A DNA stretch of 48,466 nucleotides from Candidatus Prevotella equi. GTDB taxonomy: Bacteria > Bacteroidota > Bacteroidia > Bacteroidales > Bacteroidaceae. The stretch lies in assembly GCA_018065145.1 (NCBI GenBank), contig JAGHTW010000173.1:1-48466 (forward strand), read 5' to 3'. This document shows positions 1 to 9,125 of the stretch, piece after piece. The notes beneath the pieces are model-generated. The model worked only from the letters and a program-made list of their open reading frames with translations. It had not been told where the DNA came from and did no database searches. The position numbers and the translations under genes are program-made. Numbering within the stretch: position 1 is the first letter of the stretch; each line of letters begins with the position of its first letter.

Positions 1-18
1 ATTCTAAACAAATAAACA

Positions 19-1131
19 ATGACAATATACCCAAAACTCATAACTGATGCGCTGGCTACCGTGATGTATGCCGGCAAGAAAAAGAACATCATAGAGAGCG
101 AGATGCTCGCCGATCAGCCAGTCATCAACGGCAACAAGGTTGAGATCACGCTCATCTTCCCTCGCGAAACCGACCCGTTCCTCAAGTCAACACTGAAGGC
201 TGCTGAAGCTGCAATCCACTATCATGTGGGTAAGGACGTGGAGGTGACTATCAAGACGGAGTTCAAATCTGCACCACGTCCGGAGGACGACAAGCTCCTT
301 CCTGAGGTGAAGAACATCATCGCCGTAAGCTCCGGCAAGGGTGGCGTGGGCAAGAGCACCGTCTCTGCGAACCTTGCCATCTCTCTGGCACGCCTCGGCT
401 ACAGCGTCGGACTGCTCGACGCCGACATCTTCGGCCCTTCGATGCCAAAGATGTTTCAGGCAGAGGATGCCCGTCCGTACGCAGTGGAGAAGGACGGTCG
501 CCAGCTCATTGAGCCTATACAGCAGTATGGCGTGAAGGTTCTCTCCATCGGATTCTTCGTAAAACCTGACACGGCAACGCTCTGGCGCGGCGGCATGGCA
601 TGCAGCGCACTGAAGCAGCTCATTGCCGATGCTGACTGGGGAGAGTTGGATTATCTTATCCTCGATACTCCTCCTGGAACAAGCGACATACATCTCTCAC
701 TCCTGCAGACTCTCGCCATCACAGGCGCTGTCATCGTCTCTACTCCGCAGCAGGTAGCGCTGGCAGATGCACGCAAGGGTATCGACATGTACACCAACGA
801 TAAGGTGAACGTGCCTATCCTCGGATTGGTGGAGAACATGGCATGGTTCACACCGGCGCAGCACTTGGATGAGAAATACTATATCTTCGGCAAAGAGGGT
901 TGTAAGAATCTCGCCGCAGAGATGAATGTTCCGCTTCTCGCACAGATTCCATTGATACAGGATATCTGCGAGAATGGCGACGCAGGAACACCTGCCGCCC
1001 TCAACGTTGCATCACCTGTCGGACAGGCATTCATCGCTCTGGCGCAGAGTGTGGTGACGGTGACAAACCGCCGCAACGCAGAACAGGAGAAAACGAAACG
1101 CGTGCAGACACACGACACCACTTGCCATTAA
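19..1131 (+). CDS. mrp: Mrp/ApbC-family P-loop ATPase, iron-sulfur cluster carrier
   Basis: Cytosolic MinD/Mrp-type ATPase thought to carry and deliver iron-sulfur clusters. Residues 1-85 form a MIP18/DUF59-like domain. The deviant Walker A GKGGVGKS is at residues 106-113, followed by LDADIFGPSMP and the DTPPGTSD segment, all typical of Mrp. The length of 370 residues is normal. The CxxC that binds the bridging cluster in E. coli-type Mrp is absent: where it should lie, after ENMAWF, the protein reads TPAQHLDEKYYIFG. From memory Bacteroidota Mrp proteins generally look like this. The C-terminal 25 residues are charged and probably disordered. The start lies 18 bases into the window, so its promoter is not visible. 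Confidence 0.93.
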   Translation: MTIYPKLITDALATVMYAGKKKNIIESEMLADQPVINGNKVEITLIFPRETDPFLKSTLKAAEAAIHYHVGKDVEVTIKTEFKSAPRPEDDKLLPEVKNIIAVSSGKGGVGKSTVSANLAISLARLGYSVGLLDADIFGPSMPKMFQAEDARPYAVEKDGRQLIEPIQQYGVKVLSIGFFVKPDTATLWRGGMACSALKQLIADADWGELDYLILDTPPGTSDIHLSLLQTLAITGAVIVSTPQQVALADARKGIDMYTNDKVNVPILGLVENMAWFTPAQHLDEKYYIFGKEGCKNLAAEMNVPLLAQIPLIQDICENGDAGTPAALNVASPVGQAFIALAQSVVTVTNRRNAEQEKTKRVQTHDTTCH

Positions 1132-1150
1132 GACCACGGTGTATGTATTT

Positions 1151-1178
1151 TGAACACGAAATACACGAAAAGAACGAA
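1151..1178. repeat. Left arm of inverted repeat bounding the GxxExxY gene
   Basis: The reverse complement of this stretch matches 1704-1731 at 24 of 28 positions. Both copies contain TTTCGTG(T/C)ATTTCGTG. The two arms face each other across the GxxExxY gene. This is read directly from the sequence. Confidence 0.8.
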
Positions 1179-1218
1179 AACAGAAAGATAGAAGAAATTC
1201 GAAACCAAACAAAATTCT

Positions 1219-1593
1219 ATGCAGATAATATATAAGAATGAAAGCTACGCCATTAATGGTGCTGCATTTGAAGTGTACAAACACCTTGGACATGGATTTC
1301 TTGAGGCTGTATATCAAGAGGCTCTCGAACAGGAATTTATAAAAAGAAACATTCCTTATGAGAGAGAAAAAGAACTTACCATTTGTTATAAAGAAAAACC
1401 ATTAAAGCAGACATACCGTGCAGATTTCGTTTGTTTCGGATCTATCATCGTTGAATTGAAAGCAGTTTCACATCTTGAAGATTCTCACAGGTCGCAAGTA
1501 TTCAATTATCTGAAAGCAACAGGTTACAAGTTGGGTATTCTTTATAACTTCGGACATTATGACGGTTTGGAGATAGAACGAAAACTAAGCTAA
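1219..1593 (+). CDS. GxxExxY protein, PD-(D/E)XK nuclease-fold
   Basis: Small protein of the GxxExxY family. The defining motif is visible as G26-F-L-E29-A-V-Y32. A nuclease-like D...ExK set follows (D69, E79, K81 in RADF...VELKAV), placing it in the PD-(D/E)XK superfamily. The biochemical role of the family is not established. The length of 124 residues is normal. It sits alone between mrp and the alpha-2-macroglobulin gene, in an AT-rich pocket enclosed by TTTCGTG-type inverted repeats and 57-bp tandem repeats. That layout suggests an inserted module rather than part of either neighbouring operon. No promoter is recognised. Confidence 0.88.
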   Translation: MQIIYKNESYAINGAAFEVYKHLGHGFLEAVYQEALEQEFIKRNIPYEREKELTICYKEKPLKQTYRADFVCFGSIIVELKAVSHLEDSHRSQVFNYLKATGYKLGILYNFGHYDGLEIERKLS

Positions 1594-1604
1594 AATCTTT
1601 CGTG

Positions 1605-1731
1605 CATTTCGAATGCGTTAATTAGGATCTTTCCTGACCGAAGAATTTCGTTTGTTTCGTACATTTCGAATGCGTTAATTAGGATCTTTCCTGACCAAAG
1701 AATTTCGTTTGTTTCGTGCATTTCGTGTTCG
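1605..1731. repeat. 57-bp tandem repeat, 2.2 copies, with right inverted-repeat arm
   Basis: Two near-identical 57-bp units occupy 1605-1661 and 1662-1718. Each contains GAATGCGTTAATTAGGATC and TTTCCTGACC. A degenerate third unit starts at 1719. The units differ at only two positions. The last part (1704-1731) is the right arm of the inverted repeat whose left arm is at 1151-1178. The array ends 14 bases before the chosen start of the next gene. Confidence 0.85.
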
Positions 1732-1744
1732 TAAATTAGCAAAT

Positions 1745-4700
1745 ATGAGGTATTTAACTATTCTTTTCCTATTCATGTCTTGTGTTGGCACGGTGTCAGC
1801 ACAGTCTTTTGATGCCCTTTGGAAGCAGTATAATGCGGCAAGGGACAACGACTTGCCGCAGAGTGCTATCAGCGTTTTGCGCAAGATAGAAAGCAAGGCA
1901 AAGAAGGAAGCGAAGTACGGGCATTTCCTCGCTGCCATGACTTGCGATATAGGCATGTGCAATGAGCTATCGCCTGACTCTGCAAAGGCACAGCAAAACC
2001 GCCTCATGCTATGGGAACAGAATCGTCGCATGCCTGTTGCGGCACTTGCTTCGTGTTCACAAATATCACGAAACGATGCCATCGCCGCCTTCGTTTGTCG
2101 CACGGTAATTGCACGATACAACTACTACCTCTCGGACAAGCCAGAGGGTTACGAACCTGAAAAGGTAAAGGCAGTGCTCGACTCCATTGCAAACGACAAG
2201 GACATCCTGCCACTCTTCACGCAGAAAGATGCGTCACTACAATACGTTCCGATGGTGCAGAAAGGCGAAGACAGCCGCATCTTCAACCACGACCTGTTCT
2301 CTTTGCTCTGCATGGAGATGAAGTATTACGAACTAATGGAGCGTTATTACTCATCCATAGGCAACCGTCAGGCGGCTTGTCTCATGGCGTCAAAGTGGAT
2401 TATACCATCTATTCACGGCGGAAATAGGACAGAACAGAAACAGGAAGGCATACAACGCGCAGACAGTCTCATCGCTATCTATCAGGATTTGAGTGAATGT
2501 GGCGAGATAGCTCTTGTGAAAGCAGAGCTTATGAAAAGGCAATATACCCTCAAGGCCAAGGACAGATACGACTGGATTGAGGAGGCATTGCGCCGCTGGC
2601 CTGCGTCAAACGCTGCGAATATGTTGCGGAATATGCGCAACGATATGATTCTACCGCGACTCGATGCTTCGATGAATCAACTGGACATACAGCCTAACAA
2701 GGACTTGAAGCTGTATCTTAATCATGTAAAGAACGTGCAGTCAGTATGCATTACAATAACTCCGATGACGTGCGATGGTATGTATCAGTTCGGTGACCTA
2801 TACGACAACGCGAACTACACCAAGCTGAAAAGGCTGATGGACTCGCAGAACAGCAGAGCGTTTCAGTACCAACTGAATCGTGATGGCAAGTATGCGGACT
2901 ACGAACACTTCAACGATTCCGTCTCCATCGGTTCGCTACCAGTAGGCGTTTACATGATAGAGGCAACTCCAACGGCGGGCAATAGTGCTGCTTCTTTTGA
3001 GAAAATGAAGACCGATCGTCAGATTCTATGTGTGTCAGACTTGCGCATCGTGTCCCTGAAACTGCCTCACGACAGGCTGAGAGTGGCGGTGGTTAGTGCC
3101 ACAACGGGACAGCCTCAGGCGGGTGCCGTGCTGCATTTGCGTAAGGACAGGAGCAAGAAATGGACGGAATATACTACCGACAATAATGGAGAGTGCATCA
3201 TAAGCAATGCCGACAGTTGGTTATCAGCATACGCAACGACCGCTACCGACAAGGCATCGAGCGACGTCAGCATCTACAACACATACTATTACGACAAGAA
3301 CACCGGTGAGATAAAGAACGTAAAGGCATTCACTGACCGTGCGCTTTACCGTCCGGGACAGACCGTTCACATGTCGGCAATATGCTACAAGGTGAAGCAT
3401 GGCGTGGATGTTAAGGTGCAGGCAGGCGTTAAGGTGCCTGTCATCTTGCGTGATTCGCAGTATAATGACATAGCGAAAGATACCCTCACTACAGATGAAT
3501 ACGGCACGATAGCTACGTCATTCGTTTTGCCTACGAACGCAAGAAACGGCAATTTCAGCATCATTTGTGACAATAATAATAGGGTATATTTCAAGGTTGA
3601 GGAATACAAACGCCCGACATACGAGGTGACTATCGATGAACCTACGGTGGATTATCACGTTGGTGACACACTTGTTCTTACAGGAAAGGCGAAGGCTTAC
3701 AGCGGTGCTGGCATAGCAAACGCAAGAGTTGCCTATATAGTCAAGCGTACAACGCCATGGTTCCTGAGGCATTTCAGCGAGAACGAGTTTTTGCTTTGCG
3801 ATACCATAGAGACCAACGAACAGGGCATTTTCACCATTCGTATGCCGATGACGCTGCCTGATAGCGATGACTTTTACGAAAATATGCCTTTCTATATGAA
3901 GAGGTATTTCCCTCGCGTGAGCAACATTGAGGCAGAGGTGGTGGTCGCTTCGCTTACAGGCGAGAGCCATTCGGGCAGGATTTCTGTTCCTTTGAGCGAG
4001 AGAACGACCTTCCTCAACGCCGACATTAAGGACAAATACTTCGGCGATAACGGCGTGAAGATGCAGATAACACGCTTCAACAGCCGCGGAAAAGAGATAG
4101 AAGGTTCCGTGCAAATCATCTTGGATGATTTGCCAAAGCTAAAGGTCGAGGCAAACAAGGAGTTCTATCTGCCTAACGATATAACCTCTGGCGCCCACAA
4201 ACTGACCGCTATATGTGAACAAGACACATTGGAAGCCACCTTCGTAGTGTTCCGCTTGTCGGACGAGAAGCCTGCATTCAAGACCTCTGACTGGTTCTAT
4301 CTTGACGAGAGTCACTGGCAGGAGGATGGCAAAAGCGTTGCTTTGCAGTTCGGTTCAAGTGACAATGATGTGCATGTGCTGTATGCAATAGCATCGGGCG
4401 ACAGCATCATAGAGAGTGGAACGGCACGTCTCAACAACTCAAACATCACACGATACTTTGACTATAAGCCAGAGTACGGCGATGGATTGACACTCGCTTA
4501 CGCCTGGACAAAGGACGGAAAGACATACGTTCATAACGCAAGCATCGTGCGACCTTTGCCTTCCAAGGAACTGAAAGTGGAGTGGAAGACCTTCCGTAAC
4601 AAGCTGCTTCCGGGACAAAAGGAGCAGTGGCAGATGGTGATAAAGGACAAAGACGGCAAGCCAAGCAAGGCGATGGTGATGGCAACGATGTTTGATAAGT

Positions 4701-6874
4701 CCCTCGACGCTATCAAGCGCCACAGCTGGAGCTTCTATGACCCACGCTCATTGTACCTCCCTAACATTAATTGGGCTTTCAGTAACGGCGATTATCTTTA
4801 CATCGGCATCAGCTCATGGGCAAAGGCTTTGGACTATAAGACGTACTCATTCTCCTGCTTTAACCCAGAGTTCATGGAGCATCATTCGCATGGTGTCTTT
4901 GATTGTGTTGAATCAGCACCGATGATGACAAAGTCAAAGGTGATGATAATGACTTCAACTGCACCTATGGCGAAGCAGTCTTCCCTCATGGCAAGGGACG
5001 AAGTGATGTCGAATAACGCCCTGATTGGTTCTATAGGCGGAATGCCTCAGAAGGAAATGGCAGTCGGTTATCAGAAGGCGGAGGCAGAAACAGAGGCGGA
5101 TATAATGCCTCGCACGAACTTCAACGAGACGGCTTTCTTCATGCCTCAGCTCATAACGGACAACAATGGCGTAGCGACTCTGTCGTTTACTTTGCCCGAA
5201 AGCGTCACGACATGGCGCATAATGGCGCTTGCTCACGATAAGGAGATGCGCTTTGGCATGCTCAACGATGAGGTGATAGCACAGAAACAGCTGATGGTTC
5301 AGCCACGCATGCCGCGCTTCCTTCGCAAGGGCGACAAGGCAACGCTATCGTCTATGGTGACGAACCTTTCAGAGAAGGACATCAAGGCAACGGTGGCAAT
5401 GACACTGCTTGATGCCAAGACGGAGAAGAAGATTGCCTATATATATAATAAGGTGTTGGTGAAGGCTGGCGGAACGCAAGTCGTTACCTTCCCTATCGAG
5501 GACTTCGGAGGCGAGGATTTAATCTGTAAAGTGACGGCACAAGGCAATGGTTACAGCGATGGTGAGCAGCAAGTGATTCCTGTTCTAAAGGAAGAAGAGT
5601 TGAAACCAGACACTACTCCTATCGTGGTCAACCCACGAAAGATTATGATGGAGGCTCTGCCTGCCATCAAAACACCAGACAGTGACAACGCCATATCACT
5701 CACTTCGGCGTATTATGCCAACATGATGTCAGCGTATTTGAAGGATTCACTTGCGCTATATGACGGCTCGGCATTGCTCGGAAGATTGCAAGCATTGCAG
5801 AATACGGATGGTTCGCTGTCATGGTTCAAGGGAATGGACGGCAGTATTTACCTCACTACTGAGGCAATGAAGATGCTTTCACGCCTCAACAGCATGATAG
5901 GCAGACAGAGTTCTACCGCTGTGCTGATGGATAAGGCGTTCTCTTACCTACAGAAAGAGATGGAGAAGCAGGTGAAAGAGATGAAGAAAGAGGAGGCAAA
6001 GAAGATAAAACCAACCCTGACATATACACAGTTGGACTGGCTTTATGCCCTGACTCTGGAGGGAAGAGACGGTGGCAGCGCGGCTGCTTATCTAAGAAAT
6101 CTGATAGAAGAGGACACGAAGGGTTCGGACATGATGACGAAGTCGGTGGCAGCGATAGTGCTTGACGCCAACAAAAAGGCTAAACAAGCCGACACTTTCG
6201 CTGAGTCTATAAAGCAACACACGGTGTATCGTGCGGATATGGGACGTTACTTCGACAGCTATCGTGCGCAGTATTCTTGGTGCAGCTATCGTATTCCAAC
6301 GCAAACGATGGCTATTGAGGCTCTGAGCAAGGTGACGCCAGAGGACAATAAGACGATTGCCGAGATGCAACGATGGCTCGTTTCCGCAAAGAGGACGCAG
6401 CGATGGGATTGTCCTATCAACGCTGTCAATGCCATCTTTGCCTTCCATAACGCAAAGGACACAACGGTAACGGCAACGTTCATTGTCAATCATGAGGACA
6501 TAAAGGATGCTTTGACGATAAAGCGCGAGGCGGATATAGAGAAGGTTGTGGGCGGAAAGGCGAAGATTCGTCTTACCATTACGGCAGACAGAGACTACGA
6601 TTTCGTGACTGTCACGGACAACAGACCGGCGTGTCTGGAACCTGTTGCGCAACTATCGGGCTACCATCACGGATATTATCAGGAGATGAAGGATAGTAAG
6701 ACAAACTATTACTTCAATAAACTGCGTAAGGGTACGCACGTAATAGAGACAGAATACTACGTAGAACGTGCAGGAACATACTCTTCTGGCAATGCGACGG
6801 TGGTATGTACGTATGCTCCTGAGTTCCACGGAACGGACAATAGTTATAACATAGAATGCAAACAAAACAAATAA
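1745..6874 (+). CDS. Alpha-2-macroglobulin-like envelope protein without thioester
   Basis: Giant periplasmic/envelope protein of the bacterial alpha-2-macroglobulin family, probably a protease trap or structural envelope protein. The start is set at 1745 because it gives a clean signal peptide (MRYLTILFLFMSC..VSA|QS); the earlier in-frame TTG at 1709 lies inside the repeat. Of 1709 residues, the N-terminal ~280 are helical. An MG2-type region (RALYRPGQTVH) is near residue 530. The conserved A2M core (LPESVTTWRIMALAHD) is near 1150, an alpha-alpha barrel follows, and a bMG10-like C-terminal domain starts near 1590. No CxEQ thioester is found in the barrel region, so covalent trapping is unlikely. 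The stop lies 5 bases before the DUF1573 gene, so the two are probably co-transcribed. Confidence 0.9.
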   Translation: MRYLTILFLFMSCVGTVSAQSFDALWKQYNAARDNDLPQSAISVLRKIESKAKKEAKYGHFLAAMTCDIGMCNELSPDSAKAQQNRLMLWEQNRRMPVAALASCSQISRNDAIAAFVCRTVIARYNYYLSDKPEGYEPEKVKAVLDSIANDKDILPLFTQKDASLQYVPMVQKGEDSRIFNHDLFSLLCMEMKYYELMERYYSSIGNRQAACLMASKWIIPSIHGGNRTEQKQEGIQRADSLIAIYQDLSECGEIALVKAELMKRQYTLKAKDRYDWIEEALRRWPASNAANMLRNMRNDMILPRLDASMNQLDIQPNKDLKLYLNHVKNVQSVCITITPMTCDGMYQFGDLYDNANYTKLKRLMDSQNSRAFQYQLNRDGKYADYEHFNDSVSIGSLPVGVYMIEATPTAGNSAASFEKMKTDRQILCVSDLRIVSLKLPHDRLRVAVVSATTGQPQAGAVLHLRKDRSKKWTEYTTDNNGECIISNADSWLSAYATTATDKASSDVSIYNTYYYDKNTGEIKNVKAFTDRALYRPGQTVHMSAICYKVKHGVDVKVQAGVKVPVILRDSQYNDIAKDTLTTDEYGTIATSFVLPTNARNGNFSIICDNNNRVYFKVEEYKRPTYEVTIDEPTVDYHVGDTLVLTGKAKAYSGAGIANARVAYIVKRTTPWFLRHFSENEFLLCDTIETNEQGIFTIRMPMTLPDSDDFYENMPFYMKRYFPRVSNIEAEVVVASLTGESHSGRISVPLSERTTFLNADIKDKYFGDNGVKMQITRFNSRGKEIEGSVQIILDDLPKLKVEANKEFYLPNDITSGAHKLTAICEQDTLEATFVVFRLSDEKPAFKTSDWFYLDESHWQEDGKSVALQFGSSDNDVHVLYAIASGDSIIESGTARLNNSNITRYFDYKPEYGDGLTLAYAWTKDGKTYVHNASIVRPLPSKELKVEWKTFRNKLLPGQKEQWQMVIKDKDGKPSKAMVMATMFDKSLDAIKRHSWSFYDPRSLYLPNINWAFSNGDYLYIGISSWAKALDYKTYSFSCFNPEFMEHHSHGVFDCVESAPMMTKSKVMIMTSTAPMAKQSSLMARDEVMSNNALIGSIGGMPQKEMAVGYQKAEAETEADIMPRTNFNETAFFMPQLITDNNGVATLSFTLPESVTTWRIMALAHDKEMRFGMLNDEVIAQKQLMVQPRMPRFLRKGDKATLSSMVTNLSEKDIKATVAMTLLDAKTEKKIAYIYNKVLVKAGGTQVVTFPIEDFGGEDLICKVTAQGNGYSDGEQQVIPVLKEEELKPDTTPIVVNPRKIMMEALPAIKTPDSDNAISLTSAYYANMMSAYLKDSLALYDGSALLGRLQALQNTDGSLSWFKGMDGSIYLTTEAMKMLSRLNSMIGRQSSTAVLMDKAFSYLQKEMEKQVKEMKKEEAKKIKPTLTYTQLDWLYALTLEGRDGGSAAAYLRNLIEEDTKGSDMMTKSVAAIVLDANKKAKQADTFAESIKQHTVYRADMGRYFDSYRAQYSWCSYRIPTQTMAIEALSKVTPEDNKTIAEMQRWLVSAKRTQRWDCPINAVNAIFAFHNAKDTTVTATFIVNHEDIKDALTIKREADIEKVVGGKAKIRLTITADRDYDFVTVTDNRPACLEPVAQLSGYHHGYYQEMKDSKTNYYFNKLRKGTHVIETEYYVERAGTYSSGNATVVCTYAPEFHGTDNSYNIECKQNK

Positions 6875-6879
6875 ACGAT

Positions 6880-7941
6880 ATGGATAAGAAAACAATTATA
6901 CTCTCATGCTTCCTCGCTATGGCAGGATGCGTGTCTGCTCAATCGCTTACTCCAGAGGCAAAGGAGATAGAATGCGGACAGATTCTGTTCCGTACGCCAT
7001 CAACCATCACCATTGCGCTGAAGAATAACACAAGCGAGATAACACGAATAACAAACGTTGACACAGGATGTGGCTGCACGGCTGCGACATTCTCCAACCA
7101 TGAAGTGGCACCAGGACAGTCAGCAACGGTGAATATCACTTTTGACGGCAAGCAGTTGGGACACTTCGAACGTATCATAAGGGTGTTTGATGATACAAAA
7201 AACGCACCGTCAGAGGTGACAGTGCGTGGACAGGTGGTGACAAAGGTAGAGAACTTTGCCGGCAATTATCCATACAAGATGGGAGAATTGCTGACAGACG
7301 TTGATAACATAGAGTTTGATGACGTGAATAAGGGACAGCACTTTGTGCAGGAAATACACATTATGAACCCAACAGGACAGAACGTTCAGCCAACAGCGCT
7401 GCGTCTGCCTCCTTATCTCACGGCAGAAATGCACCCAGAAGTGCTCGGACCTAAGCAGAAGGGTACTATGTACGTATCACTAAAGTCACAGGAATTGCGT
7501 GATTACGGACTGACACAGACCTCTATTTACCTCGGAAAGACTCCTGCAGACAAGGTAATGCCTGAGAAAGAGATAACGGTATCAGCCATATTGCTGCCTC
7601 CTGCTGTGGCAAAGGATGACGTAACACGTCCTTATGCTGCGAAAATGTCACTGTCATCTTACGAGTTAGACATGACAGCACTGGCAAAGAAATCAAAGGT
7701 AAAGGACGAGATTGTCATAACAAACAACGGCAAGTCTGACCTTGAGATTTCCAAGTTACAGATGTTTACTACCGGATTACAGGTAGAACTGAGCAAGTCA
7801 CGCATAGCACCAGGTGAATCTTCAAAGCTTAAGGTTACGGGAATAGCAAAGGAACTGAAAAAGGTTCGCACACGTCCTCGTATCCTTATGATAACAAACG
7901 ATCCGGACCGACAGAAGGTTTTAGTAACTATAAAGAAATAA
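6880..7941 (+). CDS. DUF1573 domain envelope protein
   Basis: Exported 353-residue protein with two DUF1573 (ASPM/SPD2/Hydin-like, immunoglobulin-fold) segments. The first, around residues 20-110, contains the characteristic TGCGCTAATFS and PGQSATVNITFD. The second is in the last 90 residues (ITNNGKSDLEISK...). The ATG at 6880 gives a proper signal peptide; an upstream in-frame ATG at 6856 would overlap the preceding gene and add a hydrophilic head. The cleavage site is ambiguous: MAGC could be a weak lipobox, while VSA|QS suits signal peptidase I. The function is unknown. Tight spacing to the A2M gene upstream and to meaB (4 bases) suggests an operon. Confidence 0.88.
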   Translation: MDKKTIILSCFLAMAGCVSAQSLTPEAKEIECGQILFRTPSTITIALKNNTSEITRITNVDTGCGCTAATFSNHEVAPGQSATVNITFDGKQLGHFERIIRVFDDTKNAPSEVTVRGQVVTKVENFAGNYPYKMGELLTDVDNIEFDDVNKGQHFVQEIHIMNPTGQNVQPTALRLPPYLTAEMHPEVLGPKQKGTMYVSLKSQELRDYGLTQTSIYLGKTPADKVMPEKEITVSAILLPPAVAKDDVTRPYAAKMSLSSYELDMTALAKKSKVKDEIVITNNGKSDLEISKLQMFTTGLQVELSKSRIAPGESSKLKVTGIAKELKKVRTRPRILMITNDPDRQKVLVTIKK

Positions 7942-7945
7942 TATC

Positions 7946-9109
7946 ATGAGCGATAATAACAAGAACATACAGGCTGCGCCATCACTGAAAGAGGGTATGG
8001 ATGCTAATGTTCACCCAGAGAATAACGAAGAATACAAAGGACTCGTCGTTAATAGCGGAGTGGATAAACAGGAGATAATAAATCCTTACCTGAACCGACG
8101 CCGTTACGCAAGAAAGCAATACAGCGTGGATGAGATGGTGGAAGGAATACTCAAGGGTGACGTGACAATGCTTGCTCGCGCCGTCACTCTCGTGGAGAGT
8201 ATGATACCGGAACATCAGGAGAAAGCACAACAGGTGATTGAGCGTTGCCTGCCATACAGCGGAAAGTCTATACGAATAGGCATCAGCGGTGTGCCAGGTG
8301 CGGGTAAATCTACATCAATCGATGAGTTCGGACTGCACGTTCTGCAGCGTACTGGAGGAAAACTCGCCGTTCTTGCTATAGACCCATCATCAGAACGCTC
8401 CAAAGGCAGTATCCTTGGAGATAAGACTCGAATGGAAAAGCTCGCAATACATCCCGATGCTTTCATTCGTCCTTCACCATCAGCAGGCAGTCTTGGTGGC
8501 GTAGCACGAAAGACTCGTGAGACAGTGATACTGTGTGAAGCGGCTGGTTTTGACAAGATATTCATAGAAACAGTGGGCGTTGGACAAAGCGAAACGGCTT
8601 GCCACTCCATGGTTGACTTCTTCTTGTTGATACAAGTGGCAGGAACGGGCGATGAACTGCAAGGCATCAAGCGTGGCATCATGGAGATATCAGACGGCAT
8701 CGTGGTAAATAAATGCGACGGTGACAACGTGAAGAGATGCGAAATGGCAGCACAGGGATTCCGTAATGCGCTGCATTTCTTCCCTAAATCAGAAAGCGGA
8801 TGGATGCCAAAGGTGCTTACTTACTCCGGATTCTACGGCTATGGAATAAAGGAAGTGTGGGATATGATTTATGAATATTTCGACTTCGTAAAGGGAAACG
8901 GTTACTTTGACCACCGCCGTCATCAGCAAAACAAGTACTGGATGTATGAAACGATAGAGAATTCACTGCGCAGCAGCTTCTATAACCATCCATTCATAAA
9001 GGACGCTCTCCATGTGATGGAACAGAGAGTGCAGGACGGTGAGAAGACAAGCTTTATGGCAGCGCATGAACTTCTTGACCTGTTCGAGGAAATGAAAAGT
9101 AAGAAGTAA
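7946..9109 (+). CDS. meaB: Methylmalonyl-CoA mutase-associated GTPase MeaB
   Basis: G3E/SIMIBI-class GTPase that protects and loads B12-dependent methylmalonyl-CoA mutase, used by Prevotella/Bacteroides in the succinate-propionate pathway. Walker A GVPGAGKS is at residues 115-122. The ArgK/MeaB signatures AIDPSSERSKGSILGDKTRM and ETVGVGQSE are present. The length of 387 residues includes a ~50-residue hydrophilic N-terminal extension; a second ATG at codon 18 is also possible. No mutase subunit gene is in the window, so the partner is encoded elsewhere. It starts 4 bases after the DUF1573 gene. Confidence 0.95.
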   Translation: MSDNNKNIQAAPSLKEGMDANVHPENNEEYKGLVVNSGVDKQEIINPYLNRRRYARKQYSVDEMVEGILKGDVTMLARAVTLVESMIPEHQEKAQQVIERCLPYSGKSIRIGISGVPGAGKSTSIDEFGLHVLQRTGGKLAVLAIDPSSERSKGSILGDKTRMEKLAIHPDAFIRPSPSAGSLGGVARKTRETVILCEAAGFDKIFIETVGVGQSETACHSMVDFFLLIQVAGTGDELQGIKRGIMEISDGIVVNKCDGDNVKRCEMAAQGFRNALHFFPKSESGWMPKVLTYSGFYGYGIKEVWDMIYEYFDFVKGNGYFDHRRHQQNKYWMYETIENSLRSSFYNHPFIKDALHVMEQRVQDGEKTSFMAAHELLDLFEEMKSKK

Positions 9110-9125
9110 TAAATGATATACTCTT

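Noticed and set aside
1709..1744. Extended TTG start for the A2M gene
   Set aside because: The added residues are encoded by the inverted repeat, and the signal peptide begins at 1745.
3518..4114. 198-codon minus-strand open frame
   Set aside because: Antisense to A2M coding sequence, with a Cys/His-rich composition and no family resemblance.
4214..4222. Cys-Glu-Gln triplet in the A2M protein (residue 824) as a thioester
   Set aside because: It lies in a beta domain well before the alpha-alpha barrel where the thioester belongs, and the flanking context does not match.
6092..6652. 186-codon minus-strand open frame inside the A2M gene
   Set aside because: It runs antisense to a conserved part of the A2M protein and its translation has no recognisable motif; it is a shadow frame.
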